From assembly GCA_017410525.1 (NCBI GenBank), contig JAFQQQ010000002.1:141591-205590 (forward strand): a stretch of 64,000 nt of DNA, written 5' to 3'. The translations under genes were made by a program, and so were the position numbers. The first letter of the stretch is position 1, and every line of letters starts with the position of its first letter. Origin of the DNA: Bacilli bacterium. Lineage in GTDB: Bacteria > Bacillota_I > Bacilli_A > RF39 > UBA660. Below the pieces are notes generated by a model, which searched no databases, was not told the DNA's origin, and saw only the letters and a program-made list of their open reading frames with translations. Positions 16,356 through 25,787 of the stretch are shown here, in pieces.

Positions 16356-18060
16356 TAAAGGGGAATTAATTGACAATCGTTATAAAATTGTTAAATCTAT
16401 TGGTGAAGGTGGAATGGCTAATGTGTATTTAGCTTGGGATACTATACTTGAAAGAGATGTTGCTGTTAAGATACTTAGAGGAGATTTAGCTGAAGATGAA
16501 AAATTTATTAGAAGATTTCAAAGAGAAGCTAATTCTGCAAGTTCACTTAAACACCCTAATGTTGTAGAAATGTATGATGTAGGAGAAGATGATGGAAGAC
16601 ATTTCATAGTTATGGAGTATGTAGACGGTAAAACTTTAAAGAGTTTAATTAAAAAAAGAGGAGCTTTAAACTTAACGGAAGCAATAGATATAATGATGCA
16701 ATTAACAAGTGGTATAGCTTGTGCTCATGATAGTTATATAATTCATAGAGACATAAAGCCACAAAATGTTATGATACTTGAAGACGGAAGGGTTAAAATA
16801 ACTGATTTTGGTATAGCTATGGCATTAAATAATAATGAACTTACTCAAACTAATTCGGTTATGGGTAGTGTACACTATCTACCACCTGAACAAGCGAGTG
16901 GTAGTGGTTCAACTATTAAAAGTGATATTTATTCACTTGGAATACTTATGTTTGAGCTTTTAACTGGTAAGGTGCCTTTTAAAGGAGATAATGCAGTTGA
17001 AATAGCTATTAAACACATGAAGGATCAAATACCTAGCATATGTAATATAAATAATACAATTCCACAAAGTGTTGAAAATATAGTTTTAAAAGCATGTGCT
17101 AAAAATCCTAAAAATAGATATGAAACAGTATCTGAAATGTATGAAGATTTAAAAACATGTTTAGATCCACTTAGATTTGAAGAAAAAAGACTTGTTTATA
17201 AATATCCAGAACACAATTCAGATAATTCTAAAACAATTACTAAGTTAGAATCAAGAGAAATTAAAAATAAAGATTTAGATTTAAGTGACACTGAAAAAAG
17301 AGACAAAGGATTAAATATTGCTTTAATAATTGTAGGTATTATTTGTGTAAGCATAATAATAAGTGGTCTTGGATTTATACTTATTGCTAGTGGGGATAAG
17401 AAAAAGAATGTTACTGTTCCAAAAGAATTAGAAGGATTAAGCGAAAAAGACGCTTGCAAAAAAATAGAGAAAGCAGATTTAAATTGTGTAGTAGAATATG
17501 CTTATGATAAGGACTACGAAGAAGATGTTGTAATTAAAATAAGTCCTAAAGCTGATACACCACTAAAAGCTGGAGATAGGGTAACGATTACAGTATCATC
17601 TTTTGAAGATACTATAGAAGTAGAAGATTATACTGGGAAAAAAATTGATATAGTAAAAGCACAACTTGAAAGTTTAGGAATAAGAGTAGTAACTACTACA
17701 AAGAAAGTCACTAAAGATGATGAAATAGAAGAAAATACTATAGTTAGTCAAAGTGTAGAAGTAGGAGATAGACTACATAAAGAGAATGGAGTTATTGAAC
17801 TAACCTTTGCAACTCTTGTAACTGTATATCCAGATTTTACAGATGGATCTTATACTCAAGATTTAATACAACAATTCTGTGATGATAATGGAATTACTTG
17901 TGTATTTAAAAATGAAGAAGACAATAATTTTAAAGAAGGGGCAATAATTTCACAATCTAGAGGTGTTGGTGATGAAGTTAAGTCTAATACAAAACTTACA
18001 ATAACAATCGCTACAAATAAAAAACAAGAAACTAATACAGAAGGAAATGAAGTTGAATAA
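16348..18060 (+). CDS. prkC: PASTA-domain Ser/Thr protein kinase PrkC (Stk1)
   Basis: A 570-residue Hanks-type receptor kinase. The cytosolic kinase domain spans about 1-275 with GEGGMANVYLAWD (P-loop), AVKIL Lys, HRDIKPQN (catalytic loop, near 133) and DFGIA; the APE motif reads LPPEQASG, as usual for bacterial Stk. A single membrane helix lies at about 323-347. The outside part has three PASTA repeats (about 352-417, 419-487 and 489-558), which bind muropeptides or lipid II. The gene overlaps prpC at its start and shares one base with rsgA at its end. Start follows AAAGGAGGATTCTC. Confidence 0.95.
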   Translation: MINKGELIDNRYKIVKSIGEGGMANVYLAWDTILERDVAVKILRGDLAEDEKFIRRFQREANSASSLKHPNVVEMYDVGEDDGRHFIVMEYVDGKTLKSLIKKRGALNLTEAIDIMMQLTSGIACAHDSYIIHRDIKPQNVMILEDGRVKITDFGIAMALNNNELTQTNSVMGSVHYLPPEQASGSGSTIKSDIYSLGILMFELLTGKVPFKGDNAVEIAIKHMKDQIPSICNINNTIPQSVENIVLKACAKNPKNRYETVSEMYEDLKTCLDPLRFEEKRLVYKYPEHNSDNSKTITKLESREIKNKDLDLSDTEKRDKGLNIALIIVGIICVSIIISGLGFILIASGDKKKNVTVPKELEGLSEKDACKKIEKADLNCVVEYAYDKDYEEDVVIKISPKADTPLKAGDRVTITVSSFEDTIEVEDYTGKKIDIVKAQLESLGIRVVTTTKKVTKDDEIEENTIVSQSVEVGDRLHKENGVIELTFATLVTVYPDFTDGSYTQDLIQQFCDDNGITCVFKNEEDNNFKEGAIISQSRGVGDEVKSNTKLTITIATNKKQETNTEGNEVE

Positions 18061-18896
18061 TGGTTGGAAAAATAATTAAACAAATAAGTAATGATTATAC
18101 AGTAAAAGTAGATAATAAATTATATGTATGTAAAGCTAGAGGAAAATTTAGAAATATAGGTATTACTCCTTTAGTTGGAGATAATGTGGTAATAGATGAA
18201 AACAATAACTATATATTAGAGATTATGGATAGAAAAAATGAACTTGATAGACCAAGTGTTTCTAATATAGATCAAGTAGTTATAGTAACAAGCGTTAAAA
18301 TACCTGATTTTTCTTCTAATCTACTTGATAAATTATTAACTATAATAGAGTTTAATAATATAAAACCTGTTATATGCTTTACTAAATTAGATCTATTAAA
18401 TGAAAGAGAGTTAGAAGAAATAAAAGAAATTATGTATTATTATAAAAAAATAGGTTATGAAGTATATAGTAATACTGATTCTAATCTAAAAGATATATTT
18501 AAAAATAAAATAACAGTATTTGCCGGGCAAAGTGGTGCTGGGAAAAGTTCTTTATTAAATAGATTAGATAACTCTTTAAATTTAGAAATAGGTGAAGTCT
18601 CAATTGCACTTGGTCGTGGTAGGCATACAACACGTCATACTGAGTTAATAGAGGTATTAGGCGGGCTTATTGCTGATACCCCAGGTTTTTCTTCTATAGA
18701 TTTTAGGGGTATGAAAAAATCTGATATAAGAGATAATTTTATAGAGTTTAATGAATATAGAGATGGTTGTGAATACAAAGATTGTATGCACATAAATGAA
18801 TTAAAATGTATAGTAAAAGATAAAGTTAAAGATAATATAATAAAAACAAGTAGATACGAAAATTATTTGAAATTTGTAGAAAAAGGTGAATTATGA
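18060..18896 (+). CDS. rsgA: Ribosome small subunit-dependent GTPase RsgA
   Basis: A 278-residue circularly permuted GTPase that checks late 30S assembly. An N-terminal OB fold (about 1-65) is followed by G4 (CFTKLDLL) before G1 (GQSGAGKSSLLN) and G3 (ADTPGFSS), the permuted order that defines the family. The C-terminal zinc site is complete: CEYKDCMHINELKC (Cys-Cys-His-Cys). The start shares its A with the prkC stop (TAATG) and has no strong Shine-Dalgarno, so it depends on translational coupling. It overlaps rpe by four bases. Confidence 0.95.
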   Translation: MVGKIIKQISNDYTVKVDNKLYVCKARGKFRNIGITPLVGDNVVIDENNNYILEIMDRKNELDRPSVSNIDQVVIVTSVKIPDFSSNLLDKLLTIIEFNNIKPVICFTKLDLLNERELEEIKEIMYYYKKIGYEVYSNTDSNLKDIFKNKITVFAGQSGAGKSSLLNRLDNSLNLEIGEVSIALGRGRHTTRHTELIEVLGGLIADTPGFSSIDFRGMKKSDIRDNFIEFNEYRDGCEYKDCMHINELKCIVKDKVKDNIIKTSRYENYLKFVEKGEL

Positions 18897-19522
18897 AAAT
18901 AGCTGCTTCTTTTTTAGATATAAAAGAACCAAAAGTCGAAGAATTAAATAAATTAGATAGCTTAGATATAGATTATATACATTTAGATGTAATGGATGGA
19001 ATATTTGTTGATAATAAAACTTATACTTACGAAGAATTCTATGATATAACAAGACTTACTACTAAACCGAAAGATGTTCACTTAATGGTAAGTGATGTTA
19101 AAAAATATATAGATGAGTTTTCTAAAATGAATCCTGAATTTTTAACATTCCACTATGAAGCAGTAAGTGAAGTTAGTAGTGTTATAAATTACATAAAAGA
19201 TTTAGGTATAAAAGTAGGTATGTCTATTAAACCTTCTACTGATGTTTATGAGATTGCTAAGTATTTACCATATTTAGATTTAGTACTTGTTATGAGTGTT
19301 GAACCAGGAAAAGGCGGTCAATCATTTATAGAAGAAAGTATAAAAAAAATAGAACAATTATGTAATTTAAGAAGAGAAGAAAACTATAATTATAAAATTG
19401 AGGTAGATGGTGGTATAAATGATACTACTATAAAAAAATGTTATAAGGCAGATATATGTGTTGTAGGAAGTTTTATAACAAAACAAGATTATGAAGAAGC
19501 GTTAAGAAAATTAAGAGATTAA
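18893..19522 (+). CDS. rpe: Ribulose-phosphate 3-epimerase
   Basis: A 209-residue TIM-barrel epimerase that interconverts ribulose 5-phosphate and xylulose 5-phosphate. Metal and catalytic residues are visible in YIHLDVMDGIF (His, Asp), VHLMVSD (His) and EVDGGIND (Asp); the phosphate loop is MSVEPGKGGQSF. It is about ten residues shorter than usual and begins AASFLD instead of the common APSILSAD, a small N-terminal change that keeps the conserved Ser. Last gene of the rlmN operon; ATGA overlap with rsgA. Confidence 0.93.
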   Translation: MKIAASFLDIKEPKVEELNKLDSLDIDYIHLDVMDGIFVDNKTYTYEEFYDITRLTTKPKDVHLMVSDVKKYIDEFSKMNPEFLTFHYEAVSEVSSVINYIKDLGIKVGMSIKPSTDVYEIAKYLPYLDLVLVMSVEPGKGGQSFIEESIKKIEQLCNLRREENYNYKIEVDGGINDTTIKKCYKADICVVGSFITKQDYEEALRKLRD

Positions 19523-19532
19523 ACTTTTTTTC

Positions 19533-19561
19533 TTGATAATTTTAAAATTTTATTATATACT
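19533..19561 (+). promoter_or_regulatory. SigA promoter for tig
   Basis: TTGATA (19533-19538), 17-base spacer, TATACT (19556-19561), 23 bases before the tig ATG. Confidence 0.75.
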
Positions 19562-19584
19562 AGATAGGTATTGGAGGAAGATTT

Positions 19585-20847
19585 ATGGAAAAAAATAAAA
19601 ATTTAAAAGAAGTAGTTATAAAAGTAGAAGGAGAAAAATGGGAAAAAGCTTTAGATATGTCATTTAAAAAAGCAAATGAAAAAGCTAAAATACCTGGATT
19701 TAGACCTGGTAAAGCACCTAAAAGCGTATTCATAAAGAATTATGGTATAGAATCATTATTTATGGATGCTTCTAATTATGCTGTCGAAGATGCTTATAAT
19801 CAAATGTTAGAAGAAAACAAAGACTTAGAAATAGCAGCTCAACCAATATTAGATATTAGAACTATAGATGAAAAATACATTGAGTATGTATTCACACTTA
19901 CTTTAAAACCAGAAGTTAAACTTGGGAAATATAAAGAATTAAATGTAAAAAAAGAAGTAGTAAAAGTATCTAAAAAAGAAATAGAAGAAGCAGTAAATCA
20001 TATGAGAGAACACTACAAAGAAAATGTAGTTAAAGAAGGTAAAGTTGAAAATGGAGATATTGCCATAATAGATTTTGAAGGATTCAAAGATGGAGTTGCT
20101 TTTGAAGGTGGAAAAGGTGAAAACTATTCACTTGAAATTGGATCAAATACATTTATACCAGGATTTGAGGAACAATTAGTAGGTATGGAATTAGGAGAAG
20201 AAAGAGATATAAATGTTACTTTCCCTGAAGATTATCATGCTGAAACCTTAAAAGGGGCTCCTGTAGTATTTAAAGTTAAAGTTAACGAAATAAAAGAAGT
20301 TAAAGTTCCAGAATTAGATAAAGATTTCTTTGAAGATTTAGGAATGGAAGGAATAGATACTAAAGAAGCACTAGAAAATCAAGTAAAAGAAAATATCAAA
20401 GCTAGTAAAGAAGCTCAAGCAGAAGATAAATATATAGAAGATTTACTTGCTGAAATAGCTAAAACTACAGAAGTAGATGTTCCAGATACTATGATAAATG
20501 ATGAAACTGAAAGAATGGTAGATCATTTTGCTGAACATATTGCTATGCAAGGTTTATCTTTAGAACAATTCTATCAATTTACAAATTCTTCTAGAGAAAC
20601 TTTAAAAGAACAATATAAAGAAGAAGCAGAAAAAAGAATTAAATATAGATTAATTCTTGAAGAAGTTATTAAAGCTGAAAAAATTAAAGTAACTGATAAA
20701 GAAATAGATGCAAAAGTAGAAGAACTTGCTACTAAATATAATATGACTAAAGAAGAAGTAAAAAAACAATATGGAGATAACTTAGATTATATTAAATATG
20801 ATTTAGAAGTTAGTAAAGCATTTGAAGTTATAAAGGGTGATAAATAA
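19585..20847 (+). CDS. tig: Trigger factor (ribosome-associated chaperone/PPIase)
   Basis: A 420-residue protein. The N-terminal ribosome-binding domain carries the signature GFRPGKAPKS near residue 42. The FKBP-type PPIase domain lies at about 150-235 (GDIAIIDFEGFKDGVAFEGG, FIPGFEEQLVGMELGEER, FPEDYHAETLKG), and the helical chaperone domain fills the rest. Length and order are normal. It binds nascent chains at L23. Monocistronic: own promoter upstream and a terminator that begins inside its last codons. Confidence 0.96.
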   Translation: MEKNKNLKEVVIKVEGEKWEKALDMSFKKANEKAKIPGFRPGKAPKSVFIKNYGIESLFMDASNYAVEDAYNQMLEENKDLEIAAQPILDIRTIDEKYIEYVFTLTLKPEVKLGKYKELNVKKEVVKVSKKEIEEAVNHMREHYKENVVKEGKVENGDIAIIDFEGFKDGVAFEGGKGENYSLEIGSNTFIPGFEEQLVGMELGEERDINVTFPEDYHAETLKGAPVVFKVKVNEIKEVKVPELDKDFFEDLGMEGIDTKEALENQVKENIKASKEAQAEDKYIEDLLAEIAKTTEVDVPDTMINDETERMVDHFAEHIAMQGLSLEQFYQFTNSSRETLKEQYKEEAEKRIKYRLILEEVIKAEKIKVTDKEIDAKVEELATKYNMTKEEVKKQYGDNLDYIKYDLEVSKAFEVIKGDK

Positions 20848-20859
20848 TCACTCTTTTTC
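20833..20859 (+). terminator. Intrinsic terminator overlapping tig stop
   Basis: AAGGGTGAT (20833-20841) pairs with ATCACTCTT (20847-20855) with one G-T pair, followed by T. Confidence 0.8.
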
Positions 20860-20888
20860 TTGATTTAATATTATAATTAATATATAAT
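20860..20888 (+). promoter_or_regulatory. SigA promoter for dnaD-nth
   Basis: TTGATT (20860-20865), 17-base spacer, TATAAT (20883-20888), directly after the tig terminator. Confidence 0.7.
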
Positions 20889-20904
20889 TTAGGTAGGTGG
20901 TTTT

Positions 20905-21537
20905 ATGAGTCAAATAATAGAATTGTTAAAGAATATTAATTATCAAGTATCTAAAGAATTATTATTTAATTATAAAAAATTAAATATAACAGATAGTGAG
21001 TTTATAATACTTATTTATTTAATAAATCAATCTAGTACTATTTATAATCCTAAACAAATAGGTAATGATTTGAAATTAGATTTAAATAATGTATTAGAAT
21101 TAATTAATTCTTTATGTGAAAAAAATATTATTAAAATAGAAATGAAGAAGATAAATAATATAAGAAGTGAAGTTATTAGTTTAGATTCTTTATATGAAAA
21201 AATAGCCTTTGTTTTAACAGAAGTAGAGGAAAAAAATGATTCTAATTTATATGGCATATTTGAAACTGAGTTTGGCAGAACACTATCTCCTATGGAATTT
21301 GAAATAATAAATGGATGGTTAGATAATGGATATACAGAAGAACTTATAAAACTTGCTTTAAAAGAAGCTACTTATAATGGTGTTAGTAATTTAAGATATA
21401 TAGATAAGATTATATATGAATGGGGAAAAAAGGGAATAAAAACTAAAGAGGATGTAGAAAATAACAGAAAACAATTTAAAAATAATAATGCAAATAAAAA
21501 TCAAGAATTATTTGATTATGATTGGTTAAATGATTGA
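20905..21537 (+). CDS. dnaD: DnaD replication initiation/restart protein
   Basis: A 210-residue protein with the DnaD layout. An N-terminal winged-helix domain (residues about 1-100, TDSEFIILIYLINQ and NPKQIGNDLKLD) is followed by the DnaB_2/DDBH2 domain with FETEFGRTLSPMEFEIINGWLDNG and the closing motif LRYIDKIIYEWGKKGI. It acts with DnaA, DnaB and DnaI in loading helicase at origins and restarted forks. Operon with nth as in Bacillus; the genes overlap by eight bases. Confidence 0.9.
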   Translation: MSQIIELLKNINYQVSKELLFNYKKLNITDSEFIILIYLINQSSTIYNPKQIGNDLKLDLNNVLELINSLCEKNIIKIEMKKINNIRSEVISLDSLYEKIAFVLTEVEEKNDSNLYGIFETEFGRTLSPMEFEIINGWLDNGYTEELIKLALKEATYNGVSNLRYIDKIIYEWGKKGIKTKEDVENNRKQFKNNNANKNQELFDYDWLND

Positions 21538-22147
21538 AATAATTGATTATTTAGATAAGTTATTTCCTAATCCGAAATGTGAATTAAACTATAAAAAAGA
21601 TTATGAGTTATTAATTGCAGTTATGTTAAGTGCTCAAACTACTGATAAAAGAGTTAATATAGTAACTGATATCTTATTTAAAAAATATGATAATTTAGAC
21701 AAATTAGCTAGTGCAGATATAAATGATATTGTTGATATAATAAAACCAATAGGAACATTTAATAAGAAAGCAAGTAATATTATTAGTATTGCTAAAAGTT
21801 TGATTGAGAATAAAAATGGTATAGTTCCTAATGATAGAGATTATTTAGAAGGTTTAAACGGAGTGGGTAGGAAAACTACTAATGTAGTTTTATCTAATCT
21901 TTATGATGAACCTTGTATAGCTGTTGATACTCATGTTTCGAGAGTTAGTAAAAGATTAGGGATAGCTAAAGAAAAAGATGATGTATTAACTATAGAAAAG
22001 AAATTAAATAAAAGATTTCCTAAAGAAAAACTTGCTAGATTACACCACCAATTAGTATTATTTGGAAGATATCATTGTAAAGCAAAAAATCCATTATGTG
22101 AAAATTGCGAATTAAAAAACATTTGTAAAGAAAAAGGAAAGAATTAA
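21530..22147 (+). CDS. nth: Endonuclease III (DNA glycosylase/AP lyase)
   Basis: A 205-residue base-excision repair enzyme for oxidised pyrimidines. The helix-hairpin-helix and catalytic region reads LEGLNGVGRKTTNVVLSN with the catalytic Lys, then AVDTHVSRVSKRLG with the essential Asp. The [4Fe-4S] loop at the end is complete (C-x6-C-x2-C-x5-C: CKAKNPLCENCELKNIC). The start overlaps dnaD by eight bases and has no clear Shine-Dalgarno, which implies coupling. It converges on ponA with a shared terminator. Confidence 0.95.
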   Translation: MIEIIDYLDKLFPNPKCELNYKKDYELLIAVMLSAQTTDKRVNIVTDILFKKYDNLDKLASADINDIVDIIKPIGTFNKKASNIISIAKSLIENKNGIVPNDRDYLEGLNGVGRKTTNVVLSNLYDEPCIAVDTHVSRVSKRLGIAKEKDDVLTIEKKLNKRFPKEKLARLHHQLVLFGRYHCKAKNPLCENCELKNICKEKGKN

Positions 22148-22159
22148 ATCTTTCCTTTT
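22132..22159. terminator. Bidirectional terminator between nth and ponA
   Basis: AAAAGGAAAGA (22132-22142) pairs with TCTTTCCTTTT (22149-22159). The A-rich left side and T-rich right side let it work for both converging genes. Confidence 0.85.
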
Positions 22160-22162
22160 GTT

Positions 22163-24973
22163 TTAACCATTTGTAACAGGAGTATTTGATATATCGGTAT
22201 TATTTCCAGTATTTGTTGTTGGATCTTCGGGTTCAGGGATTATAACTGAATTAGATGTAACATTAACTTTAACCGATTTACCATCACTCATAGGTGCTTT
22301 ATATATTGAATATGCAGTTTTAATGATGAATGTATATTCACCAGCGATATCCATAGTAGTTTCATATGTATTTGTACTTACATAATCAAGTAATTTTAAA
22401 TTATCATTAGAATCTTTTAAGTAAATGTTATAACCAATATTTCCTATATAAGTGTTGTTATAAGACAATCTATTTGATACAAACGCATTTAAATATTTTT
22501 CAGTTTCAAATACAGTTGAATAATGTTCTTTTAAATAACTTTCTGTATTTATTTTAGGAGTTTCAACGGCATCCCACGTAAGTGTTATTTTATTATTTTC
22601 AACTGTTCCTTTTAAGTTGGATACATCACTTAATTTAGCAAATCTTGTAGAAACTGTTGTTGGTTCAGTACCTTTTATAAATAATTCTTTAATTTTTAAA
22701 TTATCAGGAGTGTATGGACTAGGTAGAGAAGGTTCGACACATTCTGCTTCTACTTCTACTTCAACAACACCACTAGGTTTAGTAAAGTATGATTTATTAG
22801 TAAATACTTTCTTTCCAACTGCGTTAAATAATCTAGAATTTTGTGAACTACTAAATTTATTATAATATTTATTACTTATGTCATCATATCCATACCATAC
22901 TCCAATTGCATATTCAGTATTGAATCCAACTGTCCATAAGTCATTAACTGCATTAGAAGGTAATTTTTTGTTTTTCATAGTAACATCATCGTAGTTTGTA
23001 GTACCTGTTTTAGCCCCATATTTAATACCATTTATATTATAATATTTACCCAATGCAGAACTTGCAGTAGTGGCTAACATATCACTAATTATATAGGCTG
23101 TTTCTTCACTCATAGCTTTAGTTTTATTTATTTCATTAATAAATTCTTCACCAGAATCTTCAAATATTAACTTAGTGAATGTATATGGCTCTATATATGT
23201 ACCAGAATTTCCGAATGCAGCGTAAGCAGCAGCCATAGTAAGTGGAGATTCACCGGTATACCCACCGATAGAATGAGCTTCGTGCAATGTATTTGCTTTA
23301 TTAGCTTCTACAACGTCATCTGGATTTTCCCTATTTACACAATATTTTTTCTCTAATTTATAACCTTCATTACAAGAATATATTTCAGGAGTAAGCCCTA
23401 ATTTAGTAGCAAACTCAATTATATTATTTTTATTATTTTGTTTAAATGTTTTGAGCGCAGGAATATTTCTAGAACCCTTTAATGCAACTCTTATAGTTTG
23501 TAATCCTTGAAATTTACCATCCCAGTTATTGATTTTTTTACCATCCGAATAATTTACTGGTTCATCGACTATTGTTTGATAAGAACTCCAGTTCATATAC
23601 TCTATAGCTGGGCCATAATCATAAATTGGTTTAGCCGTAGAACCTATTTGATTTATTTCATCAGTAGCATAATTCCAATTATCAATTCTAGAATTATCTC
23701 TAGTTCCACCTAAAGCAGAAATACTACCATCTTTAACATTTACAACAGCAATACCAGCTTTAACAACATCGTTTTCCCAATCATAAGTTTCACCGGACAT
23801 AATTCCGTTTATGTATTCTTGAAAACTTGTATCCATAGTTGTGTGTATCGTCATTGATGTAGTATATGGATTTAATCCTGTTTTATCTTTAACTTCTTCT
23901 ACAACTGTATCTATAAATGATTGATAAGGTGATACTTGACCATTTGAGTAAATGCTTTCTTCTTGTGGTATAACGATTTTTTCAACTGTCATTTCTTTGG
24001 CTATATTATATTCATCCTCAGATATATAACCATGTCTTAACATAAGTTTTAATACTGTTTGTCTTCTTGTTTCTGTAGCTTCTGGATATTTATATGGATC
24101 ATAACGTCCAGGTGCTTGAAAAAGACCCGCAATCATAGCAGCTTCTGCAAGATTTAATTCCTTTGTACTTTTTCCAAAGTAGGTAAGGGATACTTGTTCA
24201 ACACCATAGGCGTTTCTTCCTAAATAAGGTGAGTTTACATAAAATTCCATAATTCTTTCTTTTGTATAATTTTTTTCAATTTTAAACATTGAAATATAAA
24301 CATCTGTAAATTTTCTTATTATACCTTCAATACCACTTGCTTCAGTAGAAGTGTGTGTGTTTTTAGAAACTTGCATAGTAAGAGTGGAAGCGCCACCTGC
24401 ATCACTTTTACCTAATAATTGATAGAAAGATGCTTTTAAGAATCTTGCCCAGTCAACACCATTGTGTTCAAAGAATCTTGAATCCTCAGTTGCAACTATT
24501 GCATCTATTAAAATCTCAGGTAACTCGTCATATGTAAGAATAATTCTGTTTTCTGTACCCAATTTAGCAATTTCTTTACCGTCTTTATCTAGTAATACAG
24601 TTGGCTCAGTTACATATAATAATTCTTCTTTAAATTCAGGAGCATTCGCGACTATATAACTAAAGAAAGCTATTACTGCAGTTATTCCTAATATAAAGAG
24701 TGTTAACACTATAAGTAAAAATATTTTAAATCTTTTCTTTCTTCTTCTTTTCTTTTGACCTTTATTCATATTCTTTTCCTTTTTTATAATTCTTTTTCCT
24801 ATAAAATAAATTACATTTATTAAGACTAATACTATAGCAGCTTTAACTATTCCAATGAGTATTAGAGCAATTATAAATATCAGCAAACTAATTCCCGGTA
24901 CAATTATATCTTTTGGATCTTTATTCCATATTTTTTTTAATTTTTTTTCTATATCCATGATAAACTTTTTCAT
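22163..24973 (-). CDS. ponA: Class A penicillin-binding protein PBP1A
   Basis: A 936-residue bifunctional peptidoglycan synthase. The membrane anchor (about 83-110) is followed by the GT51 transglycosylase domain with catalytic Glu in ATEDSRFFEHNGVDW (near 162) and by the transpeptidase domain with Ser in GSTAKP (near 444), an SRN motif, and KTGTT (near 655). After it come a fibronectin-III-like segment (NNKITLTWDAVETP) and a Thr/Asn/Pro-rich tail. Unusual: residues 1-68 form an extra extension with one or two membrane helices ahead of the canonical basic-plus-helix start. ATG 24973 follows AAGGAG; an internal ATG at 24769 (residue 69) also has AAGGAAAAGA before it and would give a standard-size N-terminus. 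Operon recU-ponA, as in Bacillus. Confidence 0.93.
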   Translation of the reverse strand: MKKFIMDIEKKLKKIWNKDPKDIIVPGISLLIFIIALILIGIVKAAIVLVLINVIYFIGKRIIKKEKNMNKGQKKRRRKKRFKIFLLIVLTLFILGITAVIAFFSYIVANAPEFKEELLYVTEPTVLLDKDGKEIAKLGTENRIILTYDELPEILIDAIVATEDSRFFEHNGVDWARFLKASFYQLLGKSDAGGASTLTMQVSKNTHTSTEASGIEGIIRKFTDVYISMFKIEKNYTKERIMEFYVNSPYLGRNAYGVEQVSLTYFGKSTKELNLAEAAMIAGLFQAPGRYDPYKYPEATETRRQTVLKLMLRHGYISEDEYNIAKEMTVEKIVIPQEESIYSNGQVSPYQSFIDTVVEEVKDKTGLNPYTTSMTIHTTMDTSFQEYINGIMSGETYDWENDVVKAGIAVVNVKDGSISALGGTRDNSRIDNWNYATDEINQIGSTAKPIYDYGPAIEYMNWSSYQTIVDEPVNYSDGKKINNWDGKFQGLQTIRVALKGSRNIPALKTFKQNNKNNIIEFATKLGLTPEIYSCNEGYKLEKKYCVNRENPDDVVEANKANTLHEAHSIGGYTGESPLTMAAAYAAFGNSGTYIEPYTFTKLIFEDSGEEFINEINKTKAMSEETAYIISDMLATTASSALGKYYNINGIKYGAKTGTTNYDDVTMKNKKLPSNAVNDLWTVGFNTEYAIGVWYGYDDISNKYYNKFSSSQNSRLFNAVGKKVFTNKSYFTKPSGVVEVEVEAECVEPSLPSPYTPDNLKIKELFIKGTEPTTVSTRFAKLSDVSNLKGTVENNKITLTWDAVETPKINTESYLKEHYSTVFETEKYLNAFVSNRLSYNNTYIGNIGYNIYLKDSNDNLKLLDYVSTNTYETTMDIAGEYTFIIKTAYSIYKAPMSDGKSVKVNVTSNSVIIPEPEDPTTNTGNNTDISNTPVTNG

Positions 24974-24976
24974 AAA

Positions 24977-25534
24977 TCAACTCCTTGTATCTATTATTTT
25001 TAAATAGTCTAATCTAGGTCTTATTCCTTCTTTGATTATATAAGCTTTTTTTTCAAAATATGAAATAGGTATTGAAACTCTTTTTTCATTATTTAAAAAA
25101 CTTAACAAATCTTCTATAAAGAGTAGGTAAGTTTTATTTAATTTTGTAAATCTTACAATTATAAAACCCATTCCACCATGTTTATAAATGTTCTTTAAAT
25201 GACATATTTGATGCTTATGTATATTGCTTAAAGGAAAACTTGTTAAACTTTTAGTTTCTTTTGCTTCAAAGTCAATATATTTACCTTTATAAACACCATT
25301 ATAATCTGTAGTAGATGGTATTTTAAAATGAGCTTCTTTAATTATTGCATCTTGCCTAGATTTATAATCAACTTTATTTATTGTTATGGGTGTTGGTTTT
25401 TTATAAATAATTGCAATATCATTATATCTATAATATTCATTAGTATCATTTAAATCTGCTTCTAAATTCATGCCACGATTACTGTGTGAATTGGTATTAA
25501 CAAACTCTTTTTTTATACCGTTTGGATATTGCAT
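24977..25534 (-). CDS. recU: Holliday junction resolvase RecU
   Basis: A 185-residue nuclease of the PD-(D/E)xK type that cuts Holliday junctions in Bacillota. The N-terminus has NSHSNRGMNLEADLN; the active site is STTDYNGVYKGKYIDFEAKET (Asp, Glu, Lys), and KHQICHLKNIYKHGG is the conserved helix that follows. It starts after AAGGTGG. The ponA Shine-Dalgarno lies within its last codons, and ponA starts three bases after its stop, so they form one transcript. Confidence 0.94.
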   Translation of the reverse strand: MQYPNGIKKEFVNTNSHSNRGMNLEADLNDTNEYYRYNDIAIIYKKPTPITINKVDYKSRQDAIIKEAHFKIPSTTDYNGVYKGKYIDFEAKETKSLTSFPLSNIHKHQICHLKNIYKHGGMGFIIVRFTKLNKTYLLFIEDLLSFLNNEKRVSIPISYFEKKAYIIKEGIRPRLDYLKIIDTRS

Positions 25535-25675
25535 AAAACCACCTTATATAATTATACTATATTTTTAATATTTTTTCTACTCATAATATTTATTTTAGGT
25601 TCTATTTTTATCTAGTTTTGTCGAATTACAACAAAACTGTGTAAAGGCGTGTTAATATAAATTTGAGGTGATAAT

Positions 25676-25771
25676 GTGAATCCTAATTCTCACATTGAAA
25701 ATGTATTTAATAATATGATAAATGATGTAAGCTATATAAAACTATCTACTTACCAAATAAAGGGTAGGTAG
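25676..25771 (+). CDS. Possible 31-residue small ORF or leader peptide
   Basis: GTG at 25676 is preceded by TTGAGGTGATAAT, the same ribosome site used by real genes here. The frame encodes 31 residues (VNPNSHIENVFNNMINDV then SYIKLSTYQIKGR) and ends in TAG inside a terminator hairpin. Between recU (start at 25534) and gpsB (start at 25845) there is nothing else but a hairpin, AGTTTTGT pairing with ACAAAACT, near 25612-25640. In Bacillus ypsA sits in this place; this is not YpsA. It may be a real small protein, a leader peptide for an attenuator, or chance. Confidence 0.35.
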   Translation: MNPNSHIENVFNNMINDVSYIKLSTYQIKGR

Positions 25772-25778
25772 TTTTTAT
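25742..25778 (+). terminator. Intrinsic terminator upstream of gpsB
   Basis: CTACTTACC (about 25746-25754) pairs with GGGTAGGTAG (about 25762-25771) and is followed by TTTTTATTT. It overlaps the end of the small ORF. Confidence 0.7.
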
Positions 25779-25787
25779 TTGTAATGA

